Shown here one piece after another: positions 55,908-64,000 of a DNA stretch of 64,000 nt. Made by a program: the position numbers and the translations under genes. Under the pieces are notes generated by a model. The model was not told the DNA's origin. It worked only from the letters and a program-made list of their open reading frames with translations, and made no database searches. Location: NCBI RefSeq assembly GCF_028369135.1, contig NZ_JAPWHW010000009.1:120190-184189 (forward strand). Direction: 5' to 3'. The DNA is from Roseovarius sp. ZX-A-9 (lineage in GTDB: Bacteria; Pseudomonadota; Alphaproteobacteria; Rhodobacterales; Rhodobacteraceae). Numbering within the stretch: the stretch's first letter is position 1; every line of letters starts with the position of its first letter.

Positions 55908-56462
55908 TTACGGCGGGCGATGGGGGGAAACCCCGGTGTTATCGGAGCAAATTGCCGCAAAAACGTTACTGTCCGGGACTTGAGCGAGCGCCTCCGGCGT
56001 CCTTCGAAGCGGGATCTGGGGCGCAAGAAACGGGATCGGATCTCCGCGGAGATGTGCAAGGATTTGGGCCGGGATCCAGCGGCGCCCCCGTGCAGGAGCC
56101 TGGCCCGGGACCGTTGCAGTCAGCTCGACAGGACAGGGGAGTACGCCACGGTTCTCACACACGTCCGCGCTGATCGTCGAGGCGCTCAACCCGACCATCT
56201 GCGATACCCATGAGGATTTCTGCAGCGGGATGAGAAGGCTCTCCATCTCCGCCGGAGTCCGGGGCGCGACCCCAAGGATCGCGTGGAGTACGCTGGGGAC
56301 CGAGTAACGATGGTTCTTCGGCTTGCCAGTGATCTCGCGGAGATGGAACCGACAAACGAGCTGCGGGATAGCATTCTTCCCGATTTGCGCCCAGCTTCCC
56401 AGCTCCGCCGTCGTCATTAGGCCGGGGGTGCGAAGCGTCGTTGGAGGAGGCATGGCAATCAT
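55908..56462 (-). CDS. HTH DNA-binding protein heading the recombinase operon
   Basis: A 184-residue protein. Residues 16-60 (MTTAELGSWAQIGKNAIPQLVCRFHLREITG) and 90-115 (WVSQMVGLSASTISADVCENRGVLP) resemble helix-turn-helix units. ATG 56462 has GGAAGG nine bases upstream. It lies 102 bases before the first large recombinase gene on the same strand. GInt islands carry one small helix-type protein beside three integrases; this is the natural candidate here, though it is larger. Confidence 0.6.
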   Translation of the reverse strand: MIAMPPPTTLRTPGLMTTAELGSWAQIGKNAIPQLVCRFHLREITGKPKNHRYSVPSVLHAILGVAPRTPAEMESLLIPLQKSSWVSQMVGLSASTISADVCENRGVLPCPVELTATVPGQAPARGRRWIPAQILAHLRGDPIPFLAPQIPLRRTPEALAQVPDSNVFAAICSDNTGVSPHRPP

Positions 56463-57311
56463 GTGACAGGCCTTCCGGTTTCAAACTCCGGAGCAAATCG
56501 CGCGAACTGCAGACAGTTTAATAAAATTCTACTTAACAATGGCTTGTACCTCCGCTTAATGAGCAGAGGTATAGAAGGTAAGGTTTAAAATGGGGTTTAC
56601 GAAATCTTCATGAATATGTGCTGCAGCCGTTGATCGAGGATTAAATCGTAACGGACAGAGAATTGGGACGACTCCGACTATGAGGTCCACGCGGCACAAA
56701 CGACGAATTCCTCCTCGCCGCAACCGCCCAGAACCTCCGCAAACTGGCCAAGATACTTCCCGCACCGCAGCAACCGCGAAAAGCCTGACAGGAAAGGCGC
56801 TCGCGCCCAACTTAAGCGACGGAATTCTGCGCCCGCGAACGGGTGTTTTTCCACGGAAGGGCGGCTTTCGGTCATTCGCTGCGGTCAACACGAACGTCAG
56901 CGATGCGCAGCTTCCGGACTTTGCAAAGTAGGGGGTATCTGGCGCGATTTCTGGGACGACTGGCCCTTATCCGCAGTTCACTTCTTGATTGATCGCTGAA
57001 GCGCAGCTGCACCCAACCCGCCAGTCATGGATGGGGCAGCGCCCTCGAAAGGTGAAGGTCGGTTGAGGGCGCCATAACAGCCGTTTCCGCTTCGTGTTTC
57101 AATGACTGACTTCAACTCATTCTGGACAAAAATGCCCGAAATGTCCGAGCGGGGTTATGGTCCAGATCGCCAAGCTGCGTTGGAAATTTGTTGACCAACC
57201 AGCCCAAGTGGGTAACCATCCCTTCTAAAAAAGGCCCACTTCCGGTTTGTCGGCATCCACCTCAATCAGAGCTTTATTGGGGGACGGATTCTAAAATAGG
57301 AGGTCATTTGC
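56463..57311. other. Island non-coding stretch, no supported gene
   Basis: 849 bases. Short open frames at 56556-56891 (minus) and 56680-56931 (plus) overlap each other, lack ribosome sites and recognisable features, and are not called. A strong Shine-Dalgarno at the right end belongs to the PDZ gene. Confidence 0.5.
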
Positions 57312-58178
57312 TTGCAACGAACTTTGCTCTATTTCATCATAGTCTTTTTGACAGCAACGACGAATTTGGCGGCTTCTCCGACAGCTTTCGGAGCGGAAAT
57401 TGAAGAGAAGAACGGGCGGGTAACCGGGTTTGGCGTCGTTTGGGCGCTTGAGGTCACGTCCGTCATCTCGGGGTCGACAGCAGCAGAAGCTGGCGTTCAG
57501 CCGGGCGATATCATCACTAATGTAACCCGATACTCGCTTGCAGGCGAAAACCGGGTGGAATCCCGCAGCGATCAGGATGCCATGCGGGAAATGCTGGATG
57601 CGGCACAGTTCGGCGACTCCTATCGCTTAGAAACCCTTCGCCCTTCGAGTACCGGAGTGAAGCAACTGACCTTGGAATCGCGTGTGCCCTATGTGGTTAA
57701 CGGCGGAAACTTCCAGTCTGACCGCCAGATCTTCAGAATGATTTATGCGGGCGATTGGGACAATCTGATGTTGACCCGTCGGGACCCGGAAGCCCGCCGC
57801 GGCCTTCAGAAGTCGGTGTCGCGAATGAACTACCTCTACCACAATGTCTTTAGTGCCATGTGTGCCGATAAGGTGCCGGGCGATTACGTCGTCATTGGTG
57901 AAAAGCTAGTCAAGGATGTAGATGATCCAATATTGGGCGACCTTTATAGTTACGAGGGTCAAACCTATACGTGGAAAATTCGGCGACAATTTCATGCCGG
58001 TTGGCTGCGGTCTCGCGCTGGATTTTCCTCGCTCGGTCTCGTGATGAACACTTCGAACCTCGTCAAGATGGGCAAGGACTTTCAGAGGCTGATCGAAACG
58101 AACGGATGCAAATCGGCTGATCTGCGCCAGTTCGAGGTCTATCTCGAGCAATTCTCAGCACGCGCCAATCCGACTTGA
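57312..58178 (+). CDS. PDZ-domain exported protein, unknown
   Basis: A 288-residue protein. The start is TTG 57312, fixed by a perfect AGGAGGT ribosome site at 57298-57304. An N-terminal hydrophobic signal (LLYFIIVFLTATTNLAAS) is followed by a PDZ-like unit (TSVISGSTAAEAGVQPGDIITNV, residues 49-71). The remainder, about 170 residues, has no family I know. There is no protease domain. It is followed 10 bases later by another exported protein, probably a partner. Lower GC than the core genome. Confidence 0.75.
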   Translation: MQRTLLYFIIVFLTATTNLAASPTAFGAEIEEKNGRVTGFGVVWALEVTSVISGSTAAEAGVQPGDIITNVTRYSLAGENRVESRSDQDAMREMLDAAQFGDSYRLETLRPSSTGVKQLTLESRVPYVVNGGNFQSDRQIFRMIYAGDWDNLMLTRRDPEARRGLQKSVSRMNYLYHNVFSAMCADKVPGDYVVIGEKLVKDVDDPILGDLYSYEGQTYTWKIRRQFHAGWLRSRAGFSSLGLVMNTSNLVKMGKDFQRLIETNGCKSADLRQFEVYLEQFSARANPT

Positions 58179-58188
58179 AAGGAATTTC

Positions 58189-58944
58189 ATGAAACATTTT
58201 CTCACCCTCGGAGCCGCCATCTGCGGTCTCTGCACCGCCGCTCAGGCGGCGGAACCAACCGCACACGATGTTTTCGACGCGTTCTCGGCACGTTACGAGC
58301 GACTTTATAATGACATCAACTCTCGAGCCGATCCAGGTCGGCGCCGTAACGTGTACCGTAGCTCGGAATGGTTAATGGACTGGCCTTTGGATTATTTGAA
58401 AGCTTTTCTCTTCAAGGTGCCAGAGAAGAACTTCTGCGAACCAGCCGTAGCCCCGGGCCACTGGATTTGTACGTTTATTCTTCCGATTCAATCCGAGGTA
58501 GGCAATCTGGATCCAGGTAGTGATGATGCGCGGTTAGAGATCCTCGAAAAGGGACGTACCTACGAAGAACAGCACGAAATTTTATTGGTGTCGCAGGAGG
58601 ATGGTTTCATGGCTCCAGACATTTTCATCATCAAGCGGCCCAACGGCGAACGGGCGTTTCACTATGGACCTCAAGGATGCGTTTCCGTTGGCACGACAAA
58701 GGAGACCACCACGGACGGACAAACTCGCGTTCCAGTCGGATCATGCCTTGGCGGCGGGGTTAGCCTGAAAAATAGCAACTGTGAGTTGATACGCCGCTGG
58801 TTTGTGGAGAAGAACCGGCCGACGGACACGGCAAGCCTTGCTTTCTGGGTATTCACACCGCCACTGAGATACGTCGCCTGTATCGAGGGAACCGATCTGG
58901 ATCCCGGGATAGATGATGGCCTCATCCATCGGTATCAAAACTGA
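58189..58944 (+). CDS. Hypothetical exported protein, partner of the PDZ gene
   Basis: A 251-residue protein with signal peptide MKHFLTLGAAICGLCTAAQAAE. The mature part has several cysteines (FCEPAVAPGHWICTF, CVSV, SCLGGG, NCELI, ACIEG) likely to form disulfides. I recognise no domain. GAAAGGA upstream supports ATG 58189. It forms a two-gene operon with the PDZ protein. Confidence 0.7.
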   Translation: MKHFLTLGAAICGLCTAAQAAEPTAHDVFDAFSARYERLYNDINSRADPGRRRNVYRSSEWLMDWPLDYLKAFLFKVPEKNFCEPAVAPGHWICTFILPIQSEVGNLDPGSDDARLEILEKGRTYEEQHEILLVSQEDGFMAPDIFIIKRPNGERAFHYGPQGCVSVGTTKETTTDGQTRVPVGSCLGGGVSLKNSNCELIRRWFVEKNRPTDTASLAFWVFTPPLRYVACIEGTDLDPGIDDGLIHRYQN

Positions 58945-59569
58945 GTTCTTTTTGTGGGCTTGAACGCAATGCGTATTGGTTCGGCCAACACCCCACCGCG
59001 TCGTCGCGACTGGTGTCCGTTCAACTTGGTCAGATCCGCTGTTTACCCCTGACAATCGTTCCATTGCGAGTTCGGCGCTCGACACAACGGGCTCAAAGCC
59101 AATCTGCGGCATTGTGGCGCCCATGGCGCTGCCCGGGGGCGCGTCAGAGTAGATACCGTATGACTGCAGTCGGCCCAGAGAGCAGCTCAACCGGGTTCAC
59201 TTAGGGCTGAGATTAGTCCTTCTTTGAGACCAGCATAAATGGCGGCTCAAGGCTGTTCGTTTCATACGGCCAAGCGGGCGGAAACCTGACCTTAGCTGCG
59301 ACTCCGAATGTCCTGTTCCAGAATCGCAAAAGCGGCCATTCAAGTTCCAGTAGGGGAAAGACTCCATGCTGCGCTGCGCGCTAAGGTTGGCTATGCGCAG
59401 ATAGCGGACCTTGCCAGCACAATACTACTGCATGTCACCGTGTCCGACCTCACCTGCTCCGCGTCGATTTCAGCTTTTTCTGGGGCGCCTCTCTCATGCT
59501 GATTGCTGATATTCTTTTATTTCGCACCTGAAATTTCCCAAATTTAGAGATTGCAAACCGCCGATAAAT
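58945..59569. other. Island intergenic region, no supported gene
   Basis: 625 bases between an operon ending rightwards and one ending leftwards. Only short open frames without ribosome sites or recognisable content. Some may be remains of older insertions. Confidence 0.45.
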
Positions 59570-60205
59570 CTAACCTATACCTCTGAAGGAAATTTTGTGC
59601 CGTTCACATAGCATATTGTCCAAAGGGAGGGTGAGTCGTAGTAAGTCACTGACGGTCTTTTCCCAGCCAGCACGAGGCGTCACCATTTTAAACCCGAGTC
59701 CGTGAGCATACTTTCCTCGTTTGCCACCAAAAGAATTGAGTGCTTGTGATAACAATCTGTCATGCGAAAATAAATTCAACCCTACGGGCATGAGAATAGA
59801 ATCCTGATCCTTTGTTTTGATGCCATGAACTCCATCGAGCGCCATAGAATGTTCCTCAATCGACTTTTTGAAGAGGTCGTGGAGCAAAGCATTCAGGGCA
59901 TCTCCGCTACATCTATCTCCCCCTGCCGCGCCAAGAAGAGGCAATTTATAGTAGGCGCATGCACATAGGAGCGGATCTCTCACTTTCCCATCGCGCTCAA
60001 ATTCTCTTAAGCTTTCGGATAGGACCGCCAAGGACAACTGCTCCAAATATTCCTCGAAAGCGGCGTGGCAAATTAAAATATACGACCTTAAGCGAATTTG
60101 CTGCAGTGTACTGCCGACATCATGCATAGGTAAGCCGGAGAGCAAACTCGCCGCATCAGCGAGTGCGATTTCAAGTTTTCCGTAGCTAACAGAGGTCTCA
60201 GGCAT
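59570..60205 (-). CDS. HEPN-type nuclease-like protein (MAE_28990 family)
   Basis: A 211-residue helical protein. The HEPN signature Arg-x4-His is present at Arg163 to His168 (RGKYAH), and an N-terminal segment (IRLRSYILICHAAFEEYLEQLSLAVL) matches the helical core. HEPN proteins with this motif are often RNases in toxin-antitoxin and phage-defence systems. The start overlaps the DUF262 stop by eight bases. DUF262-HEPN pairs recur in bacteria and are assigned to defence by association; activity here is untested. AT-rich relative to the core. Confidence 0.8.
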   Translation of the reverse strand: MPETSVSYGKLEIALADAASLLSGLPMHDVGSTLQQIRLRSYILICHAAFEEYLEQLSLAVLSESLREFERDGKVRDPLLCACAYYKLPLLGAAGGDRCSGDALNALLHDLFKKSIEEHSMALDGVHGIKTKDQDSILMPVGLNLFSHDRLLSQALNSFGGKRGKYAHGLGFKMVTPRAGWEKTVSDLLRLTLPLDNMLCERHKISFRGIG

Positions 60206-61364
60206 TGTCTTTGATTACTGGCAACCGCAGGTCTATCCCGAATTCTTTTTTTATCAGTGCATACCAAGATACATATCGAAACTTCGTCGCTGAGATGCTC
60301 TTTGTTGTGCTTTCGACTGCCCTTACGAAGGACGTATTGCTGAAAATCGATTTATACACTTCATAGAACTTTTCAGGATCATCCTGTGCTGCTTTTTGCA
60401 CCGCTTCACTAGCGAGAGAGCCCCCCAAGACATCAAATATCGCTCTATTGAATGCTCCTTCAAATCCATCCTTTCCCGGTACAAACTTCTTTGAAAAAGA
60501 GCGGTTAGGGAAAACCTCGAGACCGACAGATATAAGCTTTTCGAGCTTTTCCACCGCTTTGATCTTCTGACCAACCTCGAATTCTTCGTTCATTTTTCTG
60601 CAGTATGCGTCAAGAAATTCTTTGAGGTTCCCACGATACTCGATGGAGAAGTCTTGAAAGGCAAAGTGGCGGATCGCTACTTCTACGTCTTTCATTCTCT
60701 TGTCTGGATTCTTTAACCCCAGCATGCGCTGAAGGTTTCCGCATTCTGCCGTTTGTTGGATCGCCTCTCGGACAAATGGACCACGTATTAGCGACATGCG
60801 CAATTCCATAGGGGAAAGTCGGACCGATCCAGAATTCAACCTATGAAATATTTCGTAAAGCACATCGTCTCTTTGCCAACCTCTGATCACGGCAGTTCGG
60901 ATCGCCGCCGCATCAATCGCGCGCACTACTTTAGGGTGACTTTCTTTAAGCGACAACCAGCTTTCTCCATTCAGATCGCTCAGATCTTCAAGCCCCTGAA
61001 GTTTTAACCCCCCACCTTCGTTAGATGTGTCAAAAAATTCTTTAATTGCAGAGAGCCTTTGCTTGCCGTCAAGGACTAGAAACTGATTTCTCTCACCCTT
61101 CCTCTCTGCGAGCAGGATTTGCGGAATCGGTATTCCCAATATCAGGGATTCAATAAATTTTGATTTAGCTCGAGCCGTCCAAACGCTGCGCCGCTGGAAA
61201 TGTGGTTCCAAATCCACGATATCCACCAGCTCACTTCTGAGTGTTGAAACGGTCCAGTCAGAAGGTACAATAAAAATATCCGCGAAATCTGACGGATTGA
61301 TCTTATAGTCGCTACTTCCTTCAGCAGATTCATCTTCCTCAAACAGACTCTCAATGTCGGACAT
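60198..61364 (-). CDS. DUF262 (ParB-like) domain protein
   Basis: A 388-residue protein with an N-terminal DUF262 domain. FQRRSVWTARAKSKFIESLILGIPIPQILLAE (split), then VLDGKQRLSAI at residues 97-107, the DGQQR-type nucleotide-binding motif shared with ParB/Srx-fold proteins and GmrSD. FHRLNSGSVRLSPMELR follows, also typical. There is no C-terminal HNH (DUF1524) domain; the HEPN gene next to it may supply the nuclease. ATG 61364 (MSDIESLFEEDE) is my choice; the frame extends to 61424. An IS1380 element begins 140 bases upstream. Confidence 0.8.
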   Translation of the reverse strand: MSDIESLFEEDESAEGSSDYKINPSDFADIFIVPSDWTVSTLRSELVDIVDLEPHFQRRSVWTARAKSKFIESLILGIPIPQILLAERKGERNQFLVLDGKQRLSAIKEFFDTSNEGGGLKLQGLEDLSDLNGESWLSLKESHPKVVRAIDAAAIRTAVIRGWQRDDVLYEIFHRLNSGSVRLSPMELRMSLIRGPFVREAIQQTAECGNLQRMLGLKNPDKRMKDVEVAIRHFAFQDFSIEYRGNLKEFLDAYCRKMNEEFEVGQKIKAVEKLEKLISVGLEVFPNRSFSKKFVPGKDGFEGAFNRAIFDVLGGSLASEAVQKAAQDDPEKFYEVYKSIFSNTSFVRAVESTTKSISATKFRYVSWYALIKKEFGIDLRLPVIKDNA

Positions 61365-61500
61365 TTCTGGTGGCCTTTTTGTTGTTTGAGGCAGGTTATG
61401 CAAGGCGTCCTGCTGCTGCAACACTGTAGACGCGTGTTCAGCTGTGAAAAAATGAAATGCGTACGAAGTCGCTCCCTAGATGACCGCTACCTTAGCGATG

Positions 61501-61520
61501 CTAGCCCGGATAATTCATGA
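61501..61520. repeat. IS1380-family left end: CTAG duplication and inverted repeat
   Basis: Target duplication CTAG (61501-61504) followed by the terminal inverted repeat CCCGGATAATTCATGA (61505-61520). Confidence 0.9.
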
Positions 61521-63118
61521 AGCTGTCGCCTTCTGCTCAGGGGGCCGCTTTTCTGGGTCTCGGGCTTGTCGCGCGCGTCCGGTGTCGGCGTCCGGTTGGC
61601 ATGCCGGCCGGTGACTTGGGTCTTGAGTGGTGTGGATTGATGTTTCGAGGTTGTCGGGGCGCTGGCGTCAGGCTGCTTTCGGTGGGGCGAGGGCGTCGAA
61701 GAGAAGGTGGAGAAGCCCCTGTCTCGGGCATGATGCCGGCAATGTGACGATGATCCGGGTCTTCTTTTCGACGATGGTGGCGGCCAGCTTGACGAGATTC
61801 AGCCGCAGCGTATCGAACTGGGCCCGGCGCCACGGGGATCTCCTTGGACAGGCGGCGCGCAGTTTCCACCAGAGCCAGTAGGCGCAGCTGTGAAGCATCA
61901 GACGCATCTGGTTGGCGTTCGCTTTCGAGCATGATGTTCGGTCTGATGCGAGATGGGTCTTCCATGCCTTGATGTGGTTCTCGGCCTGGCCGCGAGCGGA
62001 ATAGAGCTTCTCATAAAGATGCTTGCCACGACCGCCCTCGAGATTGGTGACGATGTAGCGGGTGTCCCGACCCATGGGGCCAACCTCGACGCGGGCGATG
62101 ACGCGACGGGATTTCGACCACGACCGGGCTGCGTAGGAGAAGGTCTTGAACCGGCGCAGCTTCGAGCCCGGCGTGCGGGCGTAGCGCGCCGCCGTCGACG
62201 CCTCCAGGGCCGAGATGTTCTGCGCCAAACGGCCGTTCTTCGATAGACCGAAGATATAGCGCAGGCCGCGCCGCTCACACAGGTCCAGAACCTCCGGCGT
62301 GCAGTAATGGCTGTCGGCCCGCAGCAGGATTTCCGTCTTGGGCCAGTACCTGGCGATCTGCCGGATCAACCGGCGGATATGGGCCGCGCTCTCGGCCCCC
62401 TTGGGGCGGCGCGCCGGGCGCAGCAGCGTTCCGACAAGCCGGCCTTCGCCGTCGAAGACGACGATCGGTTGGAAGCCGAACTCGTCGTAGAACGCATTGA
62501 ACAGGCGCAGCTGCTGGTGGCCATGCACCGCGTCAAAGGTATCGTCGATATCGAGCACGATCCGGCTTGGGGCGCGCGCAAAGGACTGGCAGTAGAACCG
62601 GACCATCTCACGGCCCATGCGGATCAGGGCGCGGGCGTCGGGCAGGTTCTCCATGCGCGAGATCGTCGGCTGCGAACACAAAGCCGACCCTGTTTCCGGG
62701 CCACGCTCCAGTGCGATCCTGAAGCTGGGATCGTGCCGCAGGGTTGCTGCGTCATTGCCGTCTTCATACCCCGCCCCGATCATCATGATCCGGAAACGGA
62801 TGATGTCGCACAGGCTATGCTGAACCTTCGCCGGATCGCGCGGATCGTGCAGGCAATCGGCGAGCCGCTGCGCCAGGCCCGCCTTGCGCTCGATCTCGCG
62901 CAACAGGATCAGTCCGGCGTCGGAGCTCATGTCGGCGCCGTCAAATCCAAGCAGGATCGGTTTGCCATTGACGGGTGACAGGCGGGGCGTGAAGCATGTA
63001 GATTGGGCCATGGCGGAGGTCGTCCTCTTGAAAACCGCATGTTTGGCGTCGACAACCAAAACATACGGCGTTTCAAACAGTTACGCTACCTCCGCCGCCT
63101 TCTCGTGAATTATCCGGG
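61505..63118. mobile_element. Complete IS1380-family insertion sequence (1614 bases)
   Basis: Terminal inverted repeats of 16 bases match at 15 positions (61505-61520 and 63103-63118). A four-base direct repeat CTAG flanks both ends (61501-61504 and 63119-63122), fitting the four-base duplication of this family. One intact transposase gene fills the interior. The intact ends and target duplication point to a recent insertion. It lies upstream of the DUF262 gene. Confidence 0.93.
61668..63011 (-). CDS. IS1380-family transposase
   Basis: A 447-residue DDE transposase. Acidic motifs RIVLDIDDTFDAVHG, ILLRADSHYC and the C-terminal region YSARGQAENHIKAWKTHL (with the likely catalytic Glu) are present. 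The frame is intact. ATG 63011 (MAQSTCFTPRLSPVNG) is preferred to an upstream in-frame start near 63059. It is transcribed towards the left inverted repeat. Confidence 0.95.
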   Translation of the reverse strand: MAQSTCFTPRLSPVNGKPILLGFDGADMSSDAGLILLREIERKAGLAQRLADCLHDPRDPAKVQHSLCDIIRFRIMMIGAGYEDGNDAATLRHDPSFRIALERGPETGSALCSQPTISRMENLPDARALIRMGREMVRFYCQSFARAPSRIVLDIDDTFDAVHGHQQLRLFNAFYDEFGFQPIVVFDGEGRLVGTLLRPARRPKGAESAAHIRRLIRQIARYWPKTEILLRADSHYCTPEVLDLCERRGLRYIFGLSKNGRLAQNISALEASTAARYARTPGSKLRRFKTFSYAARSWSKSRRVIARVEVGPMGRDTRYIVTNLEGGRGKHLYEKLYSARGQAENHIKAWKTHLASDRTSCSKANANQMRLMLHSCAYWLWWKLRAACPRRSPWRRAQFDTLRLNLVKLAATIVEKKTRIIVTLPASCPRQGLLHLLFDALAPPKAA

Positions 63119-63122
63119 CTAG
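63103..63122. repeat. IS1380-family right end: inverted repeat and CTAG duplication
   Basis: Terminal inverted repeat at 63103-63118 (TCGTGAATTATCCGGG), then the second CTAG copy at 63119-63122. Confidence 0.9.
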
Positions 63123-63459
63123 GAGATCTTAAGGTGTGTGGGCAACAGGAGCACTCCAGCCTCTGCTGTAGAGCCGGCGCTTGTCCCGCTGGTAGTATGA
63201 CCGGCAGGTTTGAGCTGAGTGCGGTAATCTGATCGGTCGCGCCCAGCGCTGCAGGATCAAGATTCGCGTGCCGCAGCGCCGCGGGTCGGCTTTGAGCCCA
63301 CCTCGACAGGTGCAGCGCTTTGCATGAATGACGGCTTTGGAGAACTGAGCTGTTCTTCTAAACTGACCCACTTACGGCGCATTCTTGTCGTCCACCTTGA
63401 ATTCAGTCGTGAACTCAATACTCTTCTTGAGGCTACGATGCGAGATGGGAAAGCCACAG
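63123..63459. other. Island stretch right of the IS, no supported gene
   Basis: 337 bases with fragmentary frames on both strands and no intact gene. It may be scrambled remains of another mobile element; nothing specific could be recognised. Confidence 0.4.
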
Positions 63460-63717
63460 ATGAGTAAGCCACCGACAAGGATGGAAAGAGCCCCCCTTCT
63501 GGTGCTCTACATCATGATCGCTTTTAATTTTTTTGTGTTTTTTTTGGGGACCGCGAGCGTTCTACGGTTTGTTTTCTCTGATATCGAAAGCATCGTAATT
63601 AGATGGTTTGTGGGGATTATAATTGTTGTATTTGTTCTTGAAGGCTTCATAGCGCTTTATGAATTAAGGCGTCGCCGAGACGCGTACCGATCACCGACAG
63701 AAGACGCTGAGACTTGA
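63460..63717 (+). CDS. Small two-helix membrane protein, unknown
   Basis: An 85-residue protein. Two hydrophobic segments (LLVLYIMIAFNFFVFFLGTASVLRFVF and WFVGIIIVVFVLEGFIALYEL) are separated by a short loop, with a basic then acidic C-terminus (RRRRDAYRSPTEDAET). ATG 63460 follows GGGAAAG; ATG 63445 is also in frame. AT-rich, typical of island DNA. No family recognised. Confidence 0.6.
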   Translation: MSKPPTRMERAPLLVLYIMIAFNFFVFFLGTASVLRFVFSDIESIVIRWFVGIIIVVFVLEGFIALYELRRRRDAYRSPTEDAET

Positions 63718-64000
63718 GCAACGCCAGCCACTGTCTCGCTCAATTGAGGTACACATGTTCGGATGGCATCTCTTCGAGAAGAAGCGGCCATTCGTCGACC
63801 ACTGATTTGCGCCGCTCGTCCCGCGCTGCCGACCTTCATCCTCCGTAAATGCTGCTCCATGGACGAATGGCCGGTCTGGTGAAGCTTCGGCGCGGCATCG
63901 GCGTGGTGGCTGGAAGGCCGCTCTGGGCCGTCTATACCGCCGCTGAACTGCCCGAGCGTGACTGATGCCGCGCTGCATCCGATGACGGCCCCGAGCCCAA
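63718..64000. other. Window-end stretch, no supported gene
   Basis: 283 bases. Open frames on both strands are short and lack recognisable content; a gene continuing beyond the window cannot be excluded. Confidence 0.4.

Larger units (their letters stand above)
48929..64000. mobile_element. Genomic island inserted at tRNA-Phe (right end outside window)
   Basis: Everything right of tRNA-Phe is accessory: integrase, excisionase-like gene, three-recombinase operon, orphan hypothetical genes, a DUF262-HEPN module and an IS element. Base composition drops in several stretches (50.4-50.6, 59.5-61.5 and 63.5 kb). No housekeeping gene occurs to 64000. It may contain more than one element nested together. 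Confidence 0.65.

Noticed and set aside
56556..56931. Small frames on both strands in the gap before the PDZ gene
   Set aside because: They overlap each other, are Arg/Pro-rich and lack ribosome sites.
48932..64000. Search for a CRISPR array or a second tRNA-Phe end repeat in the island
   Set aside because: No regularly spaced repeats and no second copy of the tRNA 3' sequence were seen by eye.

Overview
The window looks like a chromosome segment of a marine-type alphaproteobacterium of the order Rhodobacterales (Roseobacter group). The GC-rich backbone, the gene order clpP-clpX-NDUFA12-like-mlaD-DUF2155-aat-accC-accB, a GapR/DUF2312 protein, the fabD-fabG-acpP-fabF-mltG cluster, an acidic C-terminal tail on ribosomal protein L9, and a compact RNase E/G in an infA-maf-rne/rng-yacG-tRNA-Phe block all fit this. 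The assignment comes from gene content and order; no marker phylogeny was possible.

Layout of the core (1-48.9 kb): a truncated family-5 solute-binding protein and an iron-type ABC permease; clpP/clpX; a small cell-envelope group (NDUFA12-like, mlaD, DUF2155); aat-accC-accB on the minus strand; an orphan PAS-LuxR regulator divergent from an acyl-CoA ligase; two overlapping EamA exporters. Next (13.9-26.2 kb) is a two-sided locus. On the minus strand lie a Tat-exported Peripla_BP-type binding protein, livH/M/G/F-like transporter genes and acs. On the plus strand lie an ScfR-type regulator, a receiver-only response regulator, a small membrane protein and an SLC5-histidine kinase related to CrbS/CbrA. 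Then come a FliM/FliN-type protein, an ETHE1-like hydrolase, a FadJ-like protein with altered active sites, gapR, a ClC channel, rpsF-rpsR-rplI, YceI and a cytochrome b561-YceI fusion, the fatty-acid synthesis cluster (with a divergent HisA paralogue between acpP and fabF), an MsbA-like exporter, a nitrilase-family amidohydrolase, and infA-maf-RNase E/G-yacG-tRNA-Phe.

The accessory part (48.9 kb to the window end) begins exactly at tRNA-Phe. A tyrosine integrase and an excisionase-like protein read towards the tRNA. They are followed by a tightly overlapping operon of three large recombinase-like proteins led by an HTH protein, which resembles the ginABCD module of GInt-type islands. The cargo holds a PDZ-protein pair with signal peptides, a DUF262-HEPN two-gene module (probable defence or toxin-type system, AT-rich), a complete IS1380-family element flanked by a CTAG duplication, and small hypothetical or decayed sequences. 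The far end of the island is not in the window.

How the genes may work together: the acs/ABC/ScfR/SLC5-kinase locus is best read as a self-contained sensing, uptake and activation unit for acetate or another short carboxylate. The fab cluster, accBC and the acyl-CoA ligase cover fatty-acid synthesis and activation. The strongest candidates for undescribed biology are the acs-linked sensing/uptake locus, the HisA-like protein in the fab cluster, the FadJ-like probable pseudoenzyme, the gin-like recombinase operon, and the island cargo.
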